Below are positions 27,533-36,661 of a DNA stretch of 64,000 nucleotides, piece by piece; position 1 is the stretch's first letter, and each line of letters begins with the position of its first letter. Source of the stretch: Bacillota bacterium (GTDB lineage: Bacteria > Bacillota > Clostridia > Acetivibrionales > DSM-1351); contig JAEXOY010000042.1 in NCBI GenBank assembly GCA_023439045.1, positions 1 through 64,000 on the forward strand, read 5' to 3'. Made by a program: the position numbers and the translations under genes. The notes beneath the pieces were generated by a model. It did not search any database. It was given only the letters and a program-made list of their open reading frames with translations, and was not told where the DNA came from.

Positions 27533-27562
27533 CTAACTACCTCAATTTAATCCTTTTTATAA

Positions 27563-27593
27563 GTATAACGGAACTTTAGGATAAAAAGTTGCT
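27563..27593 (-). promoter_or_regulatory. Candidate ECF autoregulatory promoter
   Basis: On the minus strand GCAAC is followed after 17 bases by CGTTATAC, matching the usual ECF layout of an AAC-containing -35 element and a CGT-type -10 element. It is placed about 30-60 bases before the sigma gene start. Confidence 0.5.
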
Positions 27594-27721
27594 CTGCCTT
27601 GTAATTTTATATAAATTTTACACTTTCTGGTAACCTTTTTGACAAAAAAATAGATGTAAGTTTTTATAAACTTGCATCTATTTTAAACACTGCATTTCAA
27701 TATTAAATTAGTTTCAAACAT

Positions 27722-28549
27722 CTACCCCTTCTTCGGATCCATCACCAGGCTCTTTGCCACTACGTCCAATCTTTGAATATTAAGGGCTGTGAGGTGCTTG
27801 ATTTGCTCGCTAACCTTTTCTTGAACTTCGCGAAGCAGAGGCTTAATCATCCTGCCATATATTAAAACTAAATCCATCTCTATATAAATACCATCAGGTC
27901 GGTTTTCAGCTCTGAATCTGGATATCTTGGCAACACCGTCAATATTGGAGGTAACATACTCAACTATCTGGTATATTGTATAATCCGAAATTGTGTAATT
28001 CCCCAAATAGCTAAATGTAGGTCTTACCACGGATTTCTCCCCAATGAGCTGATAGCTGCCCTTTCCTTTTCTTCTGAATATCTGCAACGGGTCCAAAAAG
28101 TACCCAGAGAAGTCCTTTTTTATTTCAAAGGTAGGTACGGGAATAACGTGTTTACCCTGTTCCTTTCTGGTTGACAATGCCTGATTTATTTCATACTCAC
28201 TTGCTACATCAGTAATGTATACCTTTTCATCTATAGGGCCTATCCCTAACTTCTTGGCAATAGTCTCCACCATTCCTTCGGATGTCCCCAATATCAAAAT
28301 AGACTGAGCATTGTAATTTTCTAGCGCCCTTACCACATCCTCAGTATGCTTGGGATCAGTAAAAAGTGCCCTTTTAATAGAGGCTATCTTGGTAGTTTCC
28401 TTTTTGGCAGATGTCCCTGCTATTATCTGATTTCCTCTTATTAAAAGTCCGTCATCTATTAAAAATTCTGCACCTTTTTCGCGTGCAACCCATGAAGCTC
28501 TATGACTTTTCCCTGTACCACTTGGTCCAATAAAGCCTATTACCTTCAA
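27722..28549 (-). CDS. P-loop ATPase fused to an Asp23/Gls24-type domain
   Basis: 275 residues with no catalytic assignment. The N-terminus is a nucleotide-binding fold with a Walker A motif GPSGTGKSH (residues 8-16) and LILGTSEGMVE as a possible second strand. The last roughly 100 residues (SYLGNYTISDYTIYQIVEYVT, then IYIEMDLVLIYGRMI) match the Asp23/Gls24 alkaline-shock/envelope-stress domain. The fusion suggests an energy- or nucleotide-dependent scaffold, conserved in Clostridia. It is monocistronic. A tandem array and a terminator lie upstream. Confidence 0.8.
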   Translation of the reverse strand: MKVIGFIGPSGTGKSHRASWVAREKGAEFLIDDGLLIRGNQIIAGTSAKKETTKIASIKRALFTDPKHTEDVVRALENYNAQSILILGTSEGMVETIAKKLGIGPIDEKVYITDVASEYEINQALSTRKEQGKHVIPVPTFEIKKDFSGYFLDPLQIFRRKGKGSYQLIGEKSVVRPTFSYLGNYTISDYTIYQIVEYVTSNIDGVAKISRFRAENRPDGIYIEMDLVLIYGRMIKPLLREVQEKVSEQIKHLTALNIQRLDVVAKSLVMDPKKG

Positions 28550-28589
28550 CGCCTTTACCTCCGTTCATCATTGGTGGAATGGTTACATC

Positions 28590-28795
28590 TTTTTTCTTAC
28601 ATCTATATTATCCTACATTCTTATTTTCGTACAGCTATGCTAGCTTACATTCATATTTCCTTACATCTATGTTACCTTGCATTCATGTTTTCTAGCAATC
28701 TATGTTTCTTTGCATTCATGTTTTCTTGCAATCTATGTTTCCTTGCATTAATATTTCCTACATTTATATTACGTTCATATCTTCGTACATCTGCT
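28590..28795. repeat. Degenerate tandem array of about 33 bp units
   Basis: Repeats of CTTGCATTCATGTTTTC followed by TTGCAATCTATGTTTC recur about five to six times with decay toward both ends, filling most of the region upstream of the P-loop/Asp23 gene. No gene lies in this gap (28550-29086). Confidence 0.8.
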
Positions 28796-28815
28796 CTGCG
28801 TTCTATATGTTTAAA

Positions 28816-28850
28816 GAGGAAAAGAGAGCCATAAGACTCTCTTTTCTTTT
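28816..28850. terminator. Terminator-like hairpin
   Basis: GGAAAAGAGAG (28818-28828) pairs with CTCTCTTTTC (28837-28846), with T-rich sequence after it on the plus strand and A-rich sequence before it. On the minus strand it could end the ytxC transcript. Confidence 0.6.
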
Positions 28851-28943
28851 CCCCGGATAAATTTTTCTTTTGTAGGTTTTAATTTTTTCTGCTGTAAATT
28901 AGTATATTTATCATTAGTAAACACCATATTTGAGATTATTACC

Positions 28944-29002
28944 CAATATAGTGTGTAGTATCCATTTTTCTATACTGTATATCGTGACTACACAATATAT
29001 TG
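28944..29002. repeat. 16-bp inverted repeat downstream of ytxC
   Basis: CAATATAGTGTGTAGT (28944-28959) is inverted as ACTACACAATATATTG (28987-29002), one mismatch, 27-base loop. It could be a regulatory palindrome or an element end. No gene lies within it. Confidence 0.55.
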
Positions 29003-29086
29003 TATTTATATAACATATTTTTGTCAATATATATTCATAAAAATACCTAGTAATATTTTACTATTTTTACTGCGACTATCATCTCA

Positions 29087-30013
29087 TTAGTCCTGTCTCT
29101 CAGAGGTAACAAGGCTCAAACTGCATATTTCACAGTCATTGCACAATACGACCTTCCCCAGAAAAACATTCTTAATTGTATCCAGCAACTCCTTATTCTT
29201 GAATTTTTCAACATTGTGTATCACTATCTTTTTGGGTGATAGTGTTATGAGAGAGCTTACCAGTAAATCATCGTGATTAATTTCTGTTTCATTCAAATCT
29301 GTTACAAATTCCTGAATACATTCATTAGTAATCACCTGCTTTTTTTCATCCATGAGCATATATCTATTTTCAAACTCCATGACTACGTGAACTACATTTA
29401 CTTTGGGGTCCTGTATTTCAACAAAATACCTTAGAAGCCTAATAAATTCCTTGTATTCCCTTTCCATAAGGAAGTCGTCCACTGCTTTATCAATAATCTC
29501 TTCCAAATCCTTTATATAATCTTTAAGTCTAAAGTTTACAAACCCGTCAAGTATAATACTACTAGAGTTCTCAAAGTATTCGAGCAGCTTTTTTACTATG
29601 AGATTACGCCTTCTAATCTGGAAAAGAGTATTCAAAAATACCTTATCTTCATTCCTGATAATTTTTAATGATAATCGCAGAATTTCTTTTCTATCTGAAA
29701 CGCTGAAATATCCATAGTTACTATTTATTAGACGTACTAAAAGTTTTTGTTCGTATTGTTCAATTATATAATCCGCAAGTGCATTTGAGACATGATATTT
29801 AAGTACTTCGTATTGGCTATTCTTCTTTGAGAAGAAGCCCTCATCTTCTATATTGCATATTACAGAAGTTGTTCCCTCACAAGCAACTTCTTTAATAGAG
29901 TAGTTAATCCTTTTGTCCTTTAACTGCTTTAATTCTTCATCAATTTGCTGTATTACGTCTTCTGCGCTATCGTTAACTCCTATTGAGAGGTATTGATACT
30001 GCATCAACTTCAC
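29087..30013 (-). CDS. ytxC: Putative sporulation protein YtxC
   Basis: 308 residues of the YtxC family, named from its association with sporulation in Bacillus. The body is helical and charged, with no signal peptide. The family-like C-terminal half (DFLMEREYKEFIRLLRYFVE, then a HNVEKFKNKELLDTIKNVF stretch) is clear. The final residues hold a CNDCEIC cysteine cluster that might bind metal. It is monocistronic, and a start four residues downstream (MQYQY) is also possible. The molecular role is unknown in all organisms, as far as I recall. Confidence 0.85.
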   Translation of the reverse strand: MKLMQYQYLSIGVNDSAEDVIQQIDEELKQLKDKRINYSIKEVACEGTTSVICNIEDEGFFSKKNSQYEVLKYHVSNALADYIIEQYEQKLLVRLINSNYGYFSVSDRKEILRLSLKIIRNEDKVFLNTLFQIRRRNLIVKKLLEYFENSSSIILDGFVNFRLKDYIKDLEEIIDKAVDDFLMEREYKEFIRLLRYFVEIQDPKVNVVHVVMEFENRYMLMDEKKQVITNECIQEFVTDLNETEINHDDLLVSSLITLSPKKIVIHNVEKFKNKELLDTIKNVFLGKVVLCNDCEICSLSLVTSERQD

Positions 30014-30136
30014 ATCCCTTCGTGAGTAGTATATGTCTTCGTAAAATGTTGTATACAGTTAGCAAATCCGTGGCATTTATTAACAACAAGCATTTTCTTA
30101 TACATTATATGCAGTACTTTTTTTGCGGGTGTGTCA

Positions 30137-30290
30137 ATTGAGCAGCCTATTTTTAACAAGGCACTTTTTTTATAAAAAGTCTATTTTTATCGGCATATTG
30201 AGCCACCTAATTATCAAGGCTCTATTTTTATAAAAAGTCTATCTTTATCGGAATTGAGCCACCTATTTTATCAAGTCTCTATTTTTATGG
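30137..30290. repeat. Tandem array of about 50-60 bp overlapping the end of the DUF6873 gene
   Basis: Three copies begin TTGAGCxxCCTA and carry TCAAGxCTCTATTTTTAT. The third copy (from about 30255) contains the stop codon (30271-30273) and the last codons of the DUF6873 gene, so its KIET C-terminus is repeat-encoded. Confidence 0.8.
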
Positions 30291-31029
30291 GTAATATTGA
30301 TCCCATATCAATTGCACCTCGGTTGCTTAGAAAAATAAGCTTTTTCCCTCTCATTTTTAAAAAATCTTCGATCACTGCGTATGATTTCATATTTTTAATA
30401 TTACCTGTCACAGCTAAAGTATTCGGTGCTATCAAGCCTGTTGCCCCGCCAAAAAAGCCCATTTTAAAGGGTTTTAAGCTGATAGCTTCGTCCTGTTCTA
30501 TCAGCAACGTGTCCATGCCCACTTCTTTTGCAGCGTTGCAAATACCTTCATCTGAAGATATTATACTGTTTTCATCCACAATACAAGTGAGGCACTTTGT
30601 ATATCCCTGTTTGACGTCTATCAATAAAACACCTTCCTCTTCTAGTAAGCTACGCAAAACAGGGTCGGTATATTTTGTGCTGTGAAATGCAAATTTGCCC
30701 ACCCGTGCTACGTTATAAGGAATCGTTGCTGGATACTTTTCTTTAAGTTTTGTAGCACCCGCTATTATTTTCATACCTAAATTCTCAAGACTGTCTATTA
30801 AAGGCTGCGGAGTATTTGGTGCCACAACTATTCTATTAGAACCTATATGGTGAAGCATAATATCGGGATGATATGAAATAGCCTCATAAACATCAGGATG
30901 CCTCGGAGTTAAAATTGCATTTATATTTAGGTCAGCAAGACTTTTTAAGATGTCGTTATCAGCTCGCCCATCTATAACAGCATATGTAACCTTTCCTTTT
31001 GGCAAATTTGGATTTGATATATCTTGCAC
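30271..31029 (-). CDS. DUF6873 family protein (GME-like fold)
   Basis: 252 residues matching the DUF6873 family, which is thought to have the fold of guanidino-group modifying enzymes (agmatine/arginine deiminase relatives). Segments seen are AVIDGRADNDI, HPDIMLHHIG, TKCLTCIVDENSIISSDEGI and the C-terminal GFFGGATGLIAPN. The HH pair and the CLTC cysteines could be functional, but a full deiminase active site is not evident to me. Translation starts with GTG after GAGAGGGG. The stop lies within a tandem array. Function unknown. Confidence 0.78.
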   Translation of the reverse strand: MQDISNPNLPKGKVTYAVIDGRADNDILKSLADLNINAILTPRHPDVYEAISYHPDIMLHHIGSNRIVVAPNTPQPLIDSLENLGMKIIAGATKLKEKYPATIPYNVARVGKFAFHSTKYTDPVLRSLLEEEGVLLIDVKQGYTKCLTCIVDENSIISSDEGICNAAKEVGMDTLLIEQDEAISLKPFKMGFFGGATGLIAPNTLAVTGNIKNMKSYAVIEDFLKMRGKKLIFLSNRGAIDMGSILPIKIET

Positions 31030-31095
31030 CTTTTACACACCCCTCTCATACTATATTTTTACAGACCTTTATTAAAATTATGAAAAAAATTTAAA

Positions 31096-31198
31096 CTCCT
31101 GATTATTTAAACATTAGTCAGGACTAACCAAACTGCTTTTGCAGAGCGGTTATTTAAATACACCGCGTTCCTTTTTTAGGGACGCGGAGTTTTATTTT
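31096..31198 (+). promoter_or_regulatory. Three consecutive hairpins ending in a terminator
   Basis: TCCTGA/TCAGGA, then AACC..CTGC/GCAG..GGTT, then CCGCGTTCC/GGGACGCGG followed by TTTTATTTT (31163-31198) form a compact structured unit between two divergent genes, 115 bases before the DUF378 start. It may be a small RNA or an attenuating leader. I do not recognise a riboswitch class. Confidence 0.5.
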
Positions 31199-31312
31199 CT
31201 GAATATTTTTTTATAAATTAATTATACTATAAACGATGCAAAAATCATAAAGCACTCTTACGTGGGTACTGCCCATTGAGGAGAAAATATTTATTGAAAG
31301 GAAGTTGTTGCC

Positions 31313-31522
31313 ATGAGAGTATTGGATAGAGTTGCTTTAATAGTTGTTATCATTGGAGCATTAAACTGGCTTTCAGTTGGATTATTTCAGTACGACCTTG
31401 TAGGAGCACTTTTTGGTGGAACTTCATTAATCACCAGAACTATTTTTACAATAGTTGGTCTTGCTGGACTGTATAGCATTAGCCTTCTATTTAGAGAATC
31501 AGAGCCTGTTAGAAATCACTAA
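31313..31522 (+). CDS. DUF378 small membrane protein
   Basis: 69-residue protein of the DUF378 (YuzA-like) family with two membrane segments (VALIVVIIGALNWLSVGLF and TIFTIVGLAGLYSISLLF) separated by a short loop. Function unknown. GAAAGGAAG lies before the ATG and a terminator follows 20 bases after the stop. The next gene encodes a spore protein, so expression in sporulation is possible but not shown. Confidence 0.9.
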   Translation: MRVLDRVALIVVIIGALNWLSVGLFQYDLVGALFGGTSLITRTIFTIVGLAGLYSISLLFRESEPVRNH

Positions 31523-31540
31523 AATTTGTGTCTTCAGCAA

Positions 31541-31567
31541 AGGGGCTGTCAAAAGACAGCCCTTTTG
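31541..31567 (+). terminator. Terminator after the DUF378 gene
   Basis: GGGCTGTC/GACAGCCC stem (31543-31550/31555-31562) with AAAA loop and TTTT after it. Confidence 0.85.
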
Positions 31568-31701
31568 CATGCTTATAACTTGGGTAGGTAAACATAAATT
31601 CCCATTATATTTTTTCTATTTATGCAAATTATATTAGTACACCAGTAATCATCACCTGTCAAGGTGAAATCTTGGTGACATTCTAAAGGAGGAAACTCAA
31701 T

Positions 31702-31872
31702 ATGGCTAGAAACAAGCAGACTTTTGAAAACATGAAGTATGAAATCGCTTCACAGGTTGGCGTTAACCTAAAGCAAGGTTACAATGGTGACTTAACATCA
31801 AGAGAAGCTGGCAAAATTGGTGGTTCTATCACAAAGAAAGTATTTGAACAGTATACTGGTTCAAAGAGCTAA
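31702..31872 (+). CDS. Alpha/beta-type small acid-soluble spore protein
   Basis: 56-residue DNA-binding spore protein that saturates the chromosome in the dormant spore and protects it. Sequence features are the YEIASQVGV germination-protease cleavage region near residues 13-21 and the second conserved block TSREAGKIGGSITKKVFE. Start is fixed by AAAGGAGG eight bases before the ATG. It is monocistronic, between two terminators, as usual for ssp genes. It is direct evidence that the organism sporulates. Confidence 0.95.
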   Translation: MARNKQTFENMKYEIASQVGVNLKQGYNGDLTSREAGKIGGSITKKVFEQYTGSKS

Positions 31873-31894
31873 TAGTCATTAGAGTAGTCCAAAA

Positions 31895-31927
31895 ATAAAA
31901 GGATACCTGTCTATGGTATCCTTTTAT
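31895..31927. terminator. Terminator after the spore protein gene
   Basis: AAAAGGATACC (31897-31907) pairs with GGTATCCTTTT (31915-31925). It is symmetrical and may also end the sucrose operon from the other strand. Confidence 0.85.
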
Positions 31928-31940
31928 TTCATATATATTT

Positions 31941-33317
31941 TCATATCTTATAAACAGCACAGCTTTTTATATTAGTATTACCATCGATAGAGGCTAGAAG
32001 CATATGTATTTCTGGTGTTTCCCTGAATATATTACAACTAAAGCAACAAGTTCCATTGTCTGCAAATAATTCAATAGAGGTTTTGTCTACCAAGAGCTGA
32101 ATATCAATCTTGCTGCAATTACTAAAGCCTCCCTGTTTTATTCCTTGGCAATGTTTTGTTTTATCAAGATCTATAGCTATGTTCTGCATACTGAAATTTA
32201 TCGTAATAGGAACTATTTTAGTATTATCAAAAGTTAACACCAACTCAAATACATCATGTGCAGCTGTTTTTTCTATCTCTAATTCTATCAAGAGCAAGTC
32301 ATTTTGAAACTCACCATTAATAAATTCACCTTGTGCTAATAGTGCATTGGCATTATATAATAATTCCTTATTGCAAACCAATTCATCTACAAGCTGTTGT
32401 GATAAGCAACCGTTATAAACACTTAGCTTTCTAGGTATGCAAAGGCTTCCACACCAATTGTCTATCTTGCTGAATACATCTTTGGGAAGTCCGCTTTTTA
32501 AGGCTCTACTGTCTGCCCAAGCAAAAAGTATCCTTTCAGCATGTTTATTTAAAAATGATTGTGGCGCATAAAAGTCTTTACCATAATCTATTTCACCAAT
32601 GTTTTTAACCTCAAAAACTTCTGTAGAGTAATCAAAATCTCCAATAAACCACATATTTTGATATGCTGCGGAATTCATTACCGATACAGTCAAAACAAAT
32701 TTCCCATCAATCTCAAAGAAATCAGGGCATTCCCACATATCACCCTGGTCTGCTTCGGCAAATAGCAAGACCTTGCGAAATTCCCACTTGTAAAAATCAT
32801 TTGAGATATACAGTAATACGCAGCCCTTATTTTGAATACTACACCCTAAAACCATATACCATAAATCATTGTGCTTCCATACCTTAGGGTCTCTAAATTG
32901 ATTGCTATATCCATCTGGAGGGAAAGCTATTATAGGGTTATTTTCATATTTAATAAAACTAATACCGTCATTGCTAAAGGCTAAGTTCTGAGTCTGGTAT
33001 TCTTTGTCACCTTTTTTTATGCAGCCTGTATAAAATAGCGCCATCTTGCCCTCATGCTCAATAGCACTACCTGAGTAGCAGCCTCCAAAAGAGGAGTCAT
33101 CATATGGCGTATCTGGCTTTAACGCTATAGGAAGATGTTCCCAATGTATTAAATCCTCGCTGATAGCATGACCCCAATGCATTTTATCCCATCCAGTACC
33201 AAATGGATTATGCTGATAAAAAAGATGGTATTTATCATTAAAGTAAATCAATCCATTTGGATCGTTAATCCAGCCTTTTGGAGCTGTAAAATGAGCTAAT
33301 GGTCTGTAATTTTTCAT
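31941..33317 (-). CDS. GH32 beta-fructosidase (sucrose-6-phosphate hydrolase/invertase)
   Basis: Hydrolyses terminal fructose from sucrose or fructo-oligosaccharides. 458 residues, GH32 five-bladed propeller plus C-terminal beta-sandwich. Nucleophile Asp19 is in WINDPNG; FRDPKVW supplies the transition-state Asp; WECPDFF supplies the acid/base Glu. No signal peptide, so it acts inside the cell. It is last in the operon with an ABC importer and sucrose phosphorylase, 18 bases downstream of the latter. With no PTS gene nearby, unphosphorylated sucrose or kestose-type oligosaccharides are likelier substrates than sucrose-6-phosphate. Confidence 0.93.
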   Translation of the reverse strand: MKNYRPLAHFTAPKGWINDPNGLIYFNDKYHLFYQHNPFGTGWDKMHWGHAISEDLIHWEHLPIALKPDTPYDDSSFGGCYSGSAIEHEGKMALFYTGCIKKGDKEYQTQNLAFSNDGISFIKYENNPIIAFPPDGYSNQFRDPKVWKHNDLWYMVLGCSIQNKGCVLLYISNDFYKWEFRKVLLFAEADQGDMWECPDFFEIDGKFVLTVSVMNSAAYQNMWFIGDFDYSTEVFEVKNIGEIDYGKDFYAPQSFLNKHAERILFAWADSRALKSGLPKDVFSKIDNWCGSLCIPRKLSVYNGCLSQQLVDELVCNKELLYNANALLAQGEFINGEFQNDLLLIELEIEKTAAHDVFELVLTFDNTKIVPITINFSMQNIAIDLDKTKHCQGIKQGGFSNCSKIDIQLLVDKTSIELFADNGTCCFSCNIFRETPEIHMLLASIDGNTNIKSCAVYKI

Positions 33318-33335
33318 AGAACCTCATTAAAAATA

Positions 33336-34784
33336 TTAAGTGTACAAAAACTGTTCCCATTCCCTGTTTCCCTCACGTGAAAAAACAGAGAATTCATGAT
33401 TCTTACAATCTGCCCTTAGCAAGGCTTTTACGTTGCCAGATGTCCATTCTATTTCTAATTTACCGTTTTCAAAATCTATTACTTTACAATCACCCTCAAA
33501 AGCAGTACAGCTGTTTCTAAACTCCATAAGCTTTAAAAGCTTTTGTACTACTGGGCGTTTAACTTCTTGATGAATTTCCTCAAGGGAGTAATAATGACGA
33601 TTAATGTCTCTTCCTTGCTTTGTCTTTTCTAAAAGCTCAATATCATTTCTACCAGCTAGTAATCCTACATAGTACACCTGAGGTATACCTGGGGTAAAGA
33701 ACTGGATTGCTCTAGCAAGTAAATACCAGTCATCATTATCTCCTAAAGCAGAGTAGAAGGTACAGTTTATCTGATAAATATCAAGGTTATTGTACTTTTC
33801 GGTGCTATAAATTCTATGTACGTTTGCACCATTCTCATAAAGAGCATTTTTTGCCTGCTCTATCTGCTCATCTGTAAGTAAATCCTTTACGTCCACTATT
33901 CCGATTCCGTCATGTGTATCCAAAGTAGTAAACTGTTTGCGGGGGCATATATTTAACCAATTTTTTATTGGCTCACAGTCAGCAGTATATAAGGTATATA
34001 TTACTAGCATTGGCAGTGCAAAGTCATATACCCAAAATCCCTTTTCTGCAAGCTTTAGCTGAATTTTATAGTGCTCATGTATTTCTGGAAGAATAGCTTT
34101 ATCTTCTTTTGAAACAAGATTCTGCACATATTCAAGATGCTCCCATATGTCAGGTTCAACAAAAAAACAATTTGTATCTGCCTTTTTAATAGCATAAGCA
34201 AAGGCATCCAATCTTAATACACTCATATAATGCTTCATAAGAAAATCAACAGTATCTCTTATAAAGGCCTGAGCTACTTCAGAATTCAAATTTATATCAA
34301 TCTGATCTTCCCCAAACGTACACCAAATCTTCTCCGTGGTACCATCTTTAAAATTAGCCTCGATAAAAGGAGCCCTTGGTTTTCTCTTATAAATTAAATC
34401 TACCTGCTCTGGTGTTGGTTCACCATTCTCCCAGAAATTCTTATAACGAATAAACATGTCCTTATACTCGGACTCGTCCTTTTTTTCTAAAAAGTCCTGG
34501 AAATATTCTGAGTAGTACGATATATGATTGATCATAAAATCGTACATTAAAATATAGTTCCTCGATAATCCCTCCATGTCTTCCCAGGTTCCGAAGCTAC
34601 TATCTATTTTATCATAGCACAGCGGAGAGAACCCTCTGTCCCCCGACGAAGGAAAAAATGGCAGTAAATGAATACCTTTTATTGCTTTTTTAAAATATAA
34701 ATCTAGTACTGTGTTTAATTCAGTCAGATTTTTCCCTAGACTATCTGCATATGTAATAAGCATAATCTGATTTTTAATACTCAT
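33336..34784 (-). CDS. Sucrose phosphorylase (GH13_18)
   Basis: Converts sucrose and phosphate to alpha-glucose-1-phosphate and fructose, saving ATP. 482 residues, the typical size. It has the LPFFPSSGDRGFSP segment of the family, nucleophile Asp193 (LRLDAFAYA), acid/base Glu234 (LPEIHEH) and stabilising Asp292 in LDTHDGIG. It lies 20 bases after the second permease gene. Related GH13_18 enzymes act on sucrose-6-phosphate or glucosylglycerate, so the acceptor is inferred from the GH32 and importer neighbours. Confidence 0.9.
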   Translation of the reverse strand: MSIKNQIMLITYADSLGKNLTELNTVLDLYFKKAIKGIHLLPFFPSSGDRGFSPLCYDKIDSSFGTWEDMEGLSRNYILMYDFMINHISYYSEYFQDFLEKKDESEYKDMFIRYKNFWENGEPTPEQVDLIYKRKPRAPFIEANFKDGTTEKIWCTFGEDQIDINLNSEVAQAFIRDTVDFLMKHYMSVLRLDAFAYAIKKADTNCFFVEPDIWEHLEYVQNLVSKEDKAILPEIHEHYKIQLKLAEKGFWVYDFALPMLVIYTLYTADCEPIKNWLNICPRKQFTTLDTHDGIGIVDVKDLLTDEQIEQAKNALYENGANVHRIYSTEKYNNLDIYQINCTFYSALGDNDDWYLLARAIQFFTPGIPQVYYVGLLAGRNDIELLEKTKQGRDINRHYYSLEEIHQEVKRPVVQKLLKLMEFRNSCTAFEGDCKVIDFENGKLEIEWTSGNVKALLRADCKNHEFSVFSREGNREWEQFLYT

Positions 34785-34804
34785 AGTACACTCAACCTTC
34801 GTAG

Positions 34805-35632
34805 TTATTTTATAGAACCCTGCATTACACCCTCAATAATATACTTTTGTAAGAATACATATATAACTAGTACAGGCAGAATGGTCATTAAGAGTCCTGC
34901 CATTAATAGACCATAATTCACTGTATACGTCCCAAAGAAGTAAAATGTAGAAAGCGGAAGCGTTCTTTGAGCCGGTTTAATAAGTACCAGGCTTGGAAGC
35001 AGGAAGTCATTCCATATCCATAAAACATCCAATATCACTAAAGACATAATAATGGGTTTTAAAAGTGGAAATACAATTTGATAAAACGTTCTAAGCTTTG
35101 AGCACCCATCTATCATAGCCGCTTCTTCAATTTCTAAAGGAATAGTTTTGATAAAGCCATGAAAAATAAAGATTGCCATTGGTGCTCCAAACCCAATATA
35201 CATGTATATAAGAGTAAACATATTGTTTAGCAATCCTAGAGACCCATATATTTTAACAAGGGGTATCATTATTGCTTGAAACGGTATAATCATAGCCGCA
35301 ACAAACATCATAAATAACACATTACTTAACTTTGTTTTTCTACGAACAAGACCATAGGCTGTCATAGATGAAAAAATAACAATTAATATAACACTTAATG
35401 ACGTAATTATAAGTGTATTCATAAAACCTGATAAAAAGTTCATTTTATCAAAGGCTTCATAGAAATTATTAAGATTAAATACTTTAGGCAAAGCAATGGG
35501 GTTTTCAAGAAATTCCTTTGTAGGTTTTACTGAATTATATAAAACCAAAATAAAAGGGGTCAGATAAAATAGCGCTAATACAGTCAGAATAAAAGTTTTT
35601 AAATATGTTAGCAGCTTGTTTGAATGTTCCAT
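34805..35632 (-). CDS. ABC sugar transporter permease (MalG type)
   Basis: Inner component of a carbohydrate importer, 275 residues with six membrane spans. The EAA loop that touches the ATPase reads EEAAMIDGCSKLRTFYQIVFP. The stop of the upstream permease gene and this start share one base (35632), implying coupling. No ATPase gene is present in the operon, so a shared MsmK-type ATPase elsewhere is expected. Confidence 0.93.
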   Translation of the reverse strand: MEHSNKLLTYLKTFILTVLALFYLTPFILVLYNSVKPTKEFLENPIALPKVFNLNNFYEAFDKMNFLSGFMNTLIITSLSVILIVIFSSMTAYGLVRRKTKLSNVLFMMFVAAMIIPFQAIMIPLVKIYGSLGLLNNMFTLIYMYIGFGAPMAIFIFHGFIKTIPLEIEEAAMIDGCSKLRTFYQIVFPLLKPIIMSLVILDVLWIWNDFLLPSLVLIKPAQRTLPLSTFYFFGTYTVNYGLLMAGLLMTILPVLVIYVFLQKYIIEGVMQGSIK

Positions 35633-36510
35633 TACGCCTCAACCTCCAATTTCTTGCTAAAATATAGTTGGGTCACTGTTACAATAGCTACTATTACAAA
35701 CAAGAATATTGCTGCTGATTGACCTACCCCAAACTGCTGAGATAGGAAAGCTTTTTCATAAACGAACATAGATACCATTTTAGTACTGCCAAAAGGTCCT
35801 CCTTTTGTAAGTGACATGTTGAGATCATACACCATAAATGCTCTTTGAAGAGTCAAAAATACACATATGATAAATGATGGAACAACAAGAGGAATTACTA
35901 TTCTAAATAGCTTTTTCACCTCGTTAGCACCGTCTACGCTTGCTGCTTCCAACATGTCTTTAGGAACATTCATTAGCCCTGCAATATAGATTACCATCAT
36001 ATATCCGGAATATTGCCACACAGATACCAATACCAATGCCCAAAAGGCTGTCTCGGGTTTTCCTAGCCAAGAGTTTTGTAATATTTCAATGCCTGCGGAA
36101 TTCCCCACATACGTTAGAACAGTAGAGAATATAAAATTCCATATAATACCAAGTATAATTCCTCCTACAATATTTGGAGTGAAGAAACTTGCCCTTAATA
36201 TGTTCTGTCCATGTACCCTGGTAGTCAATAGATATGCAAGAAAAAATGCAATGACATTGGTAAAGAGAACGGTGAATATAACGTATTCTAGCGTCATTAA
36301 GATAGAATCCCAGAATTCATGATCGTTTATAATACTAAGGTAGTTACTCACTCCCGCAAAAGTATAGCCTCCTGAGATGCCATTCCAACTTGTAAAAGTT
36401 AAATATATACCAAAAATAAAGGGAATAAGTACTACTGTTGAAAAGATTAAAATGGTTGGAGCACAAAAAATCATAAAACTCTTAACAGATTCCTTTCTCT
36501 TTCCATTCAC
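35632..36510 (-). CDS. ABC sugar transporter permease (MalF type)
   Basis: 292-residue membrane permease, partner of the MalG-type protein. EAA motif: LEAASVDGANEVKKLFRIVIP. It follows the binding-protein gene after a 151-bp gap holding a strong hairpin, an arrangement that usually keeps the binding protein in excess over the permeases. Confidence 0.93.
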   Translation of the reverse strand: MNGKRKESVKSFMIFCAPTILIFSTVVLIPFIFGIYLTFTSWNGISGGYTFAGVSNYLSIINDHEFWDSILMTLEYVIFTVLFTNVIAFFLAYLLTTRVHGQNILRASFFTPNIVGGIILGIIWNFIFSTVLTYVGNSAGIEILQNSWLGKPETAFWALVLVSVWQYSGYMMVIYIAGLMNVPKDMLEAASVDGANEVKKLFRIVIPLVVPSFIICVFLTLQRAFMVYDLNMSLTKGGPFGSTKMVSMFVYEKAFLSQQFGVGQSAAIFLFVIVAIVTVTQLYFSKKLEVEA

Positions 36511-36548
36511 ATGGGTCGCCCCCTCTCCATAAAATCAGTTAAAATAAA

Positions 36549-36590
36549 TAGGCAGGCGACAAGCTAGTTAAAATATCTTGTGCCTGCCTA
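36549..36590 (-). terminator. Intra-operon attenuating hairpin
   Basis: TAGGCAGGCGACAAG pairs with CTTGTGCCTGCCTA, and on the minus strand is followed by TTTATTTT. Placed between the binding-protein and permease genes it probably gives partial termination and protects the upstream message. Confidence 0.65.
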
Positions 36591-36661
36591 TACACTACTA
36601 ATTAATTGCTTAAGCGTTTAATCACTTAAAGATTAAGCTCTTAAAGTCTCATGAAAGTTAA

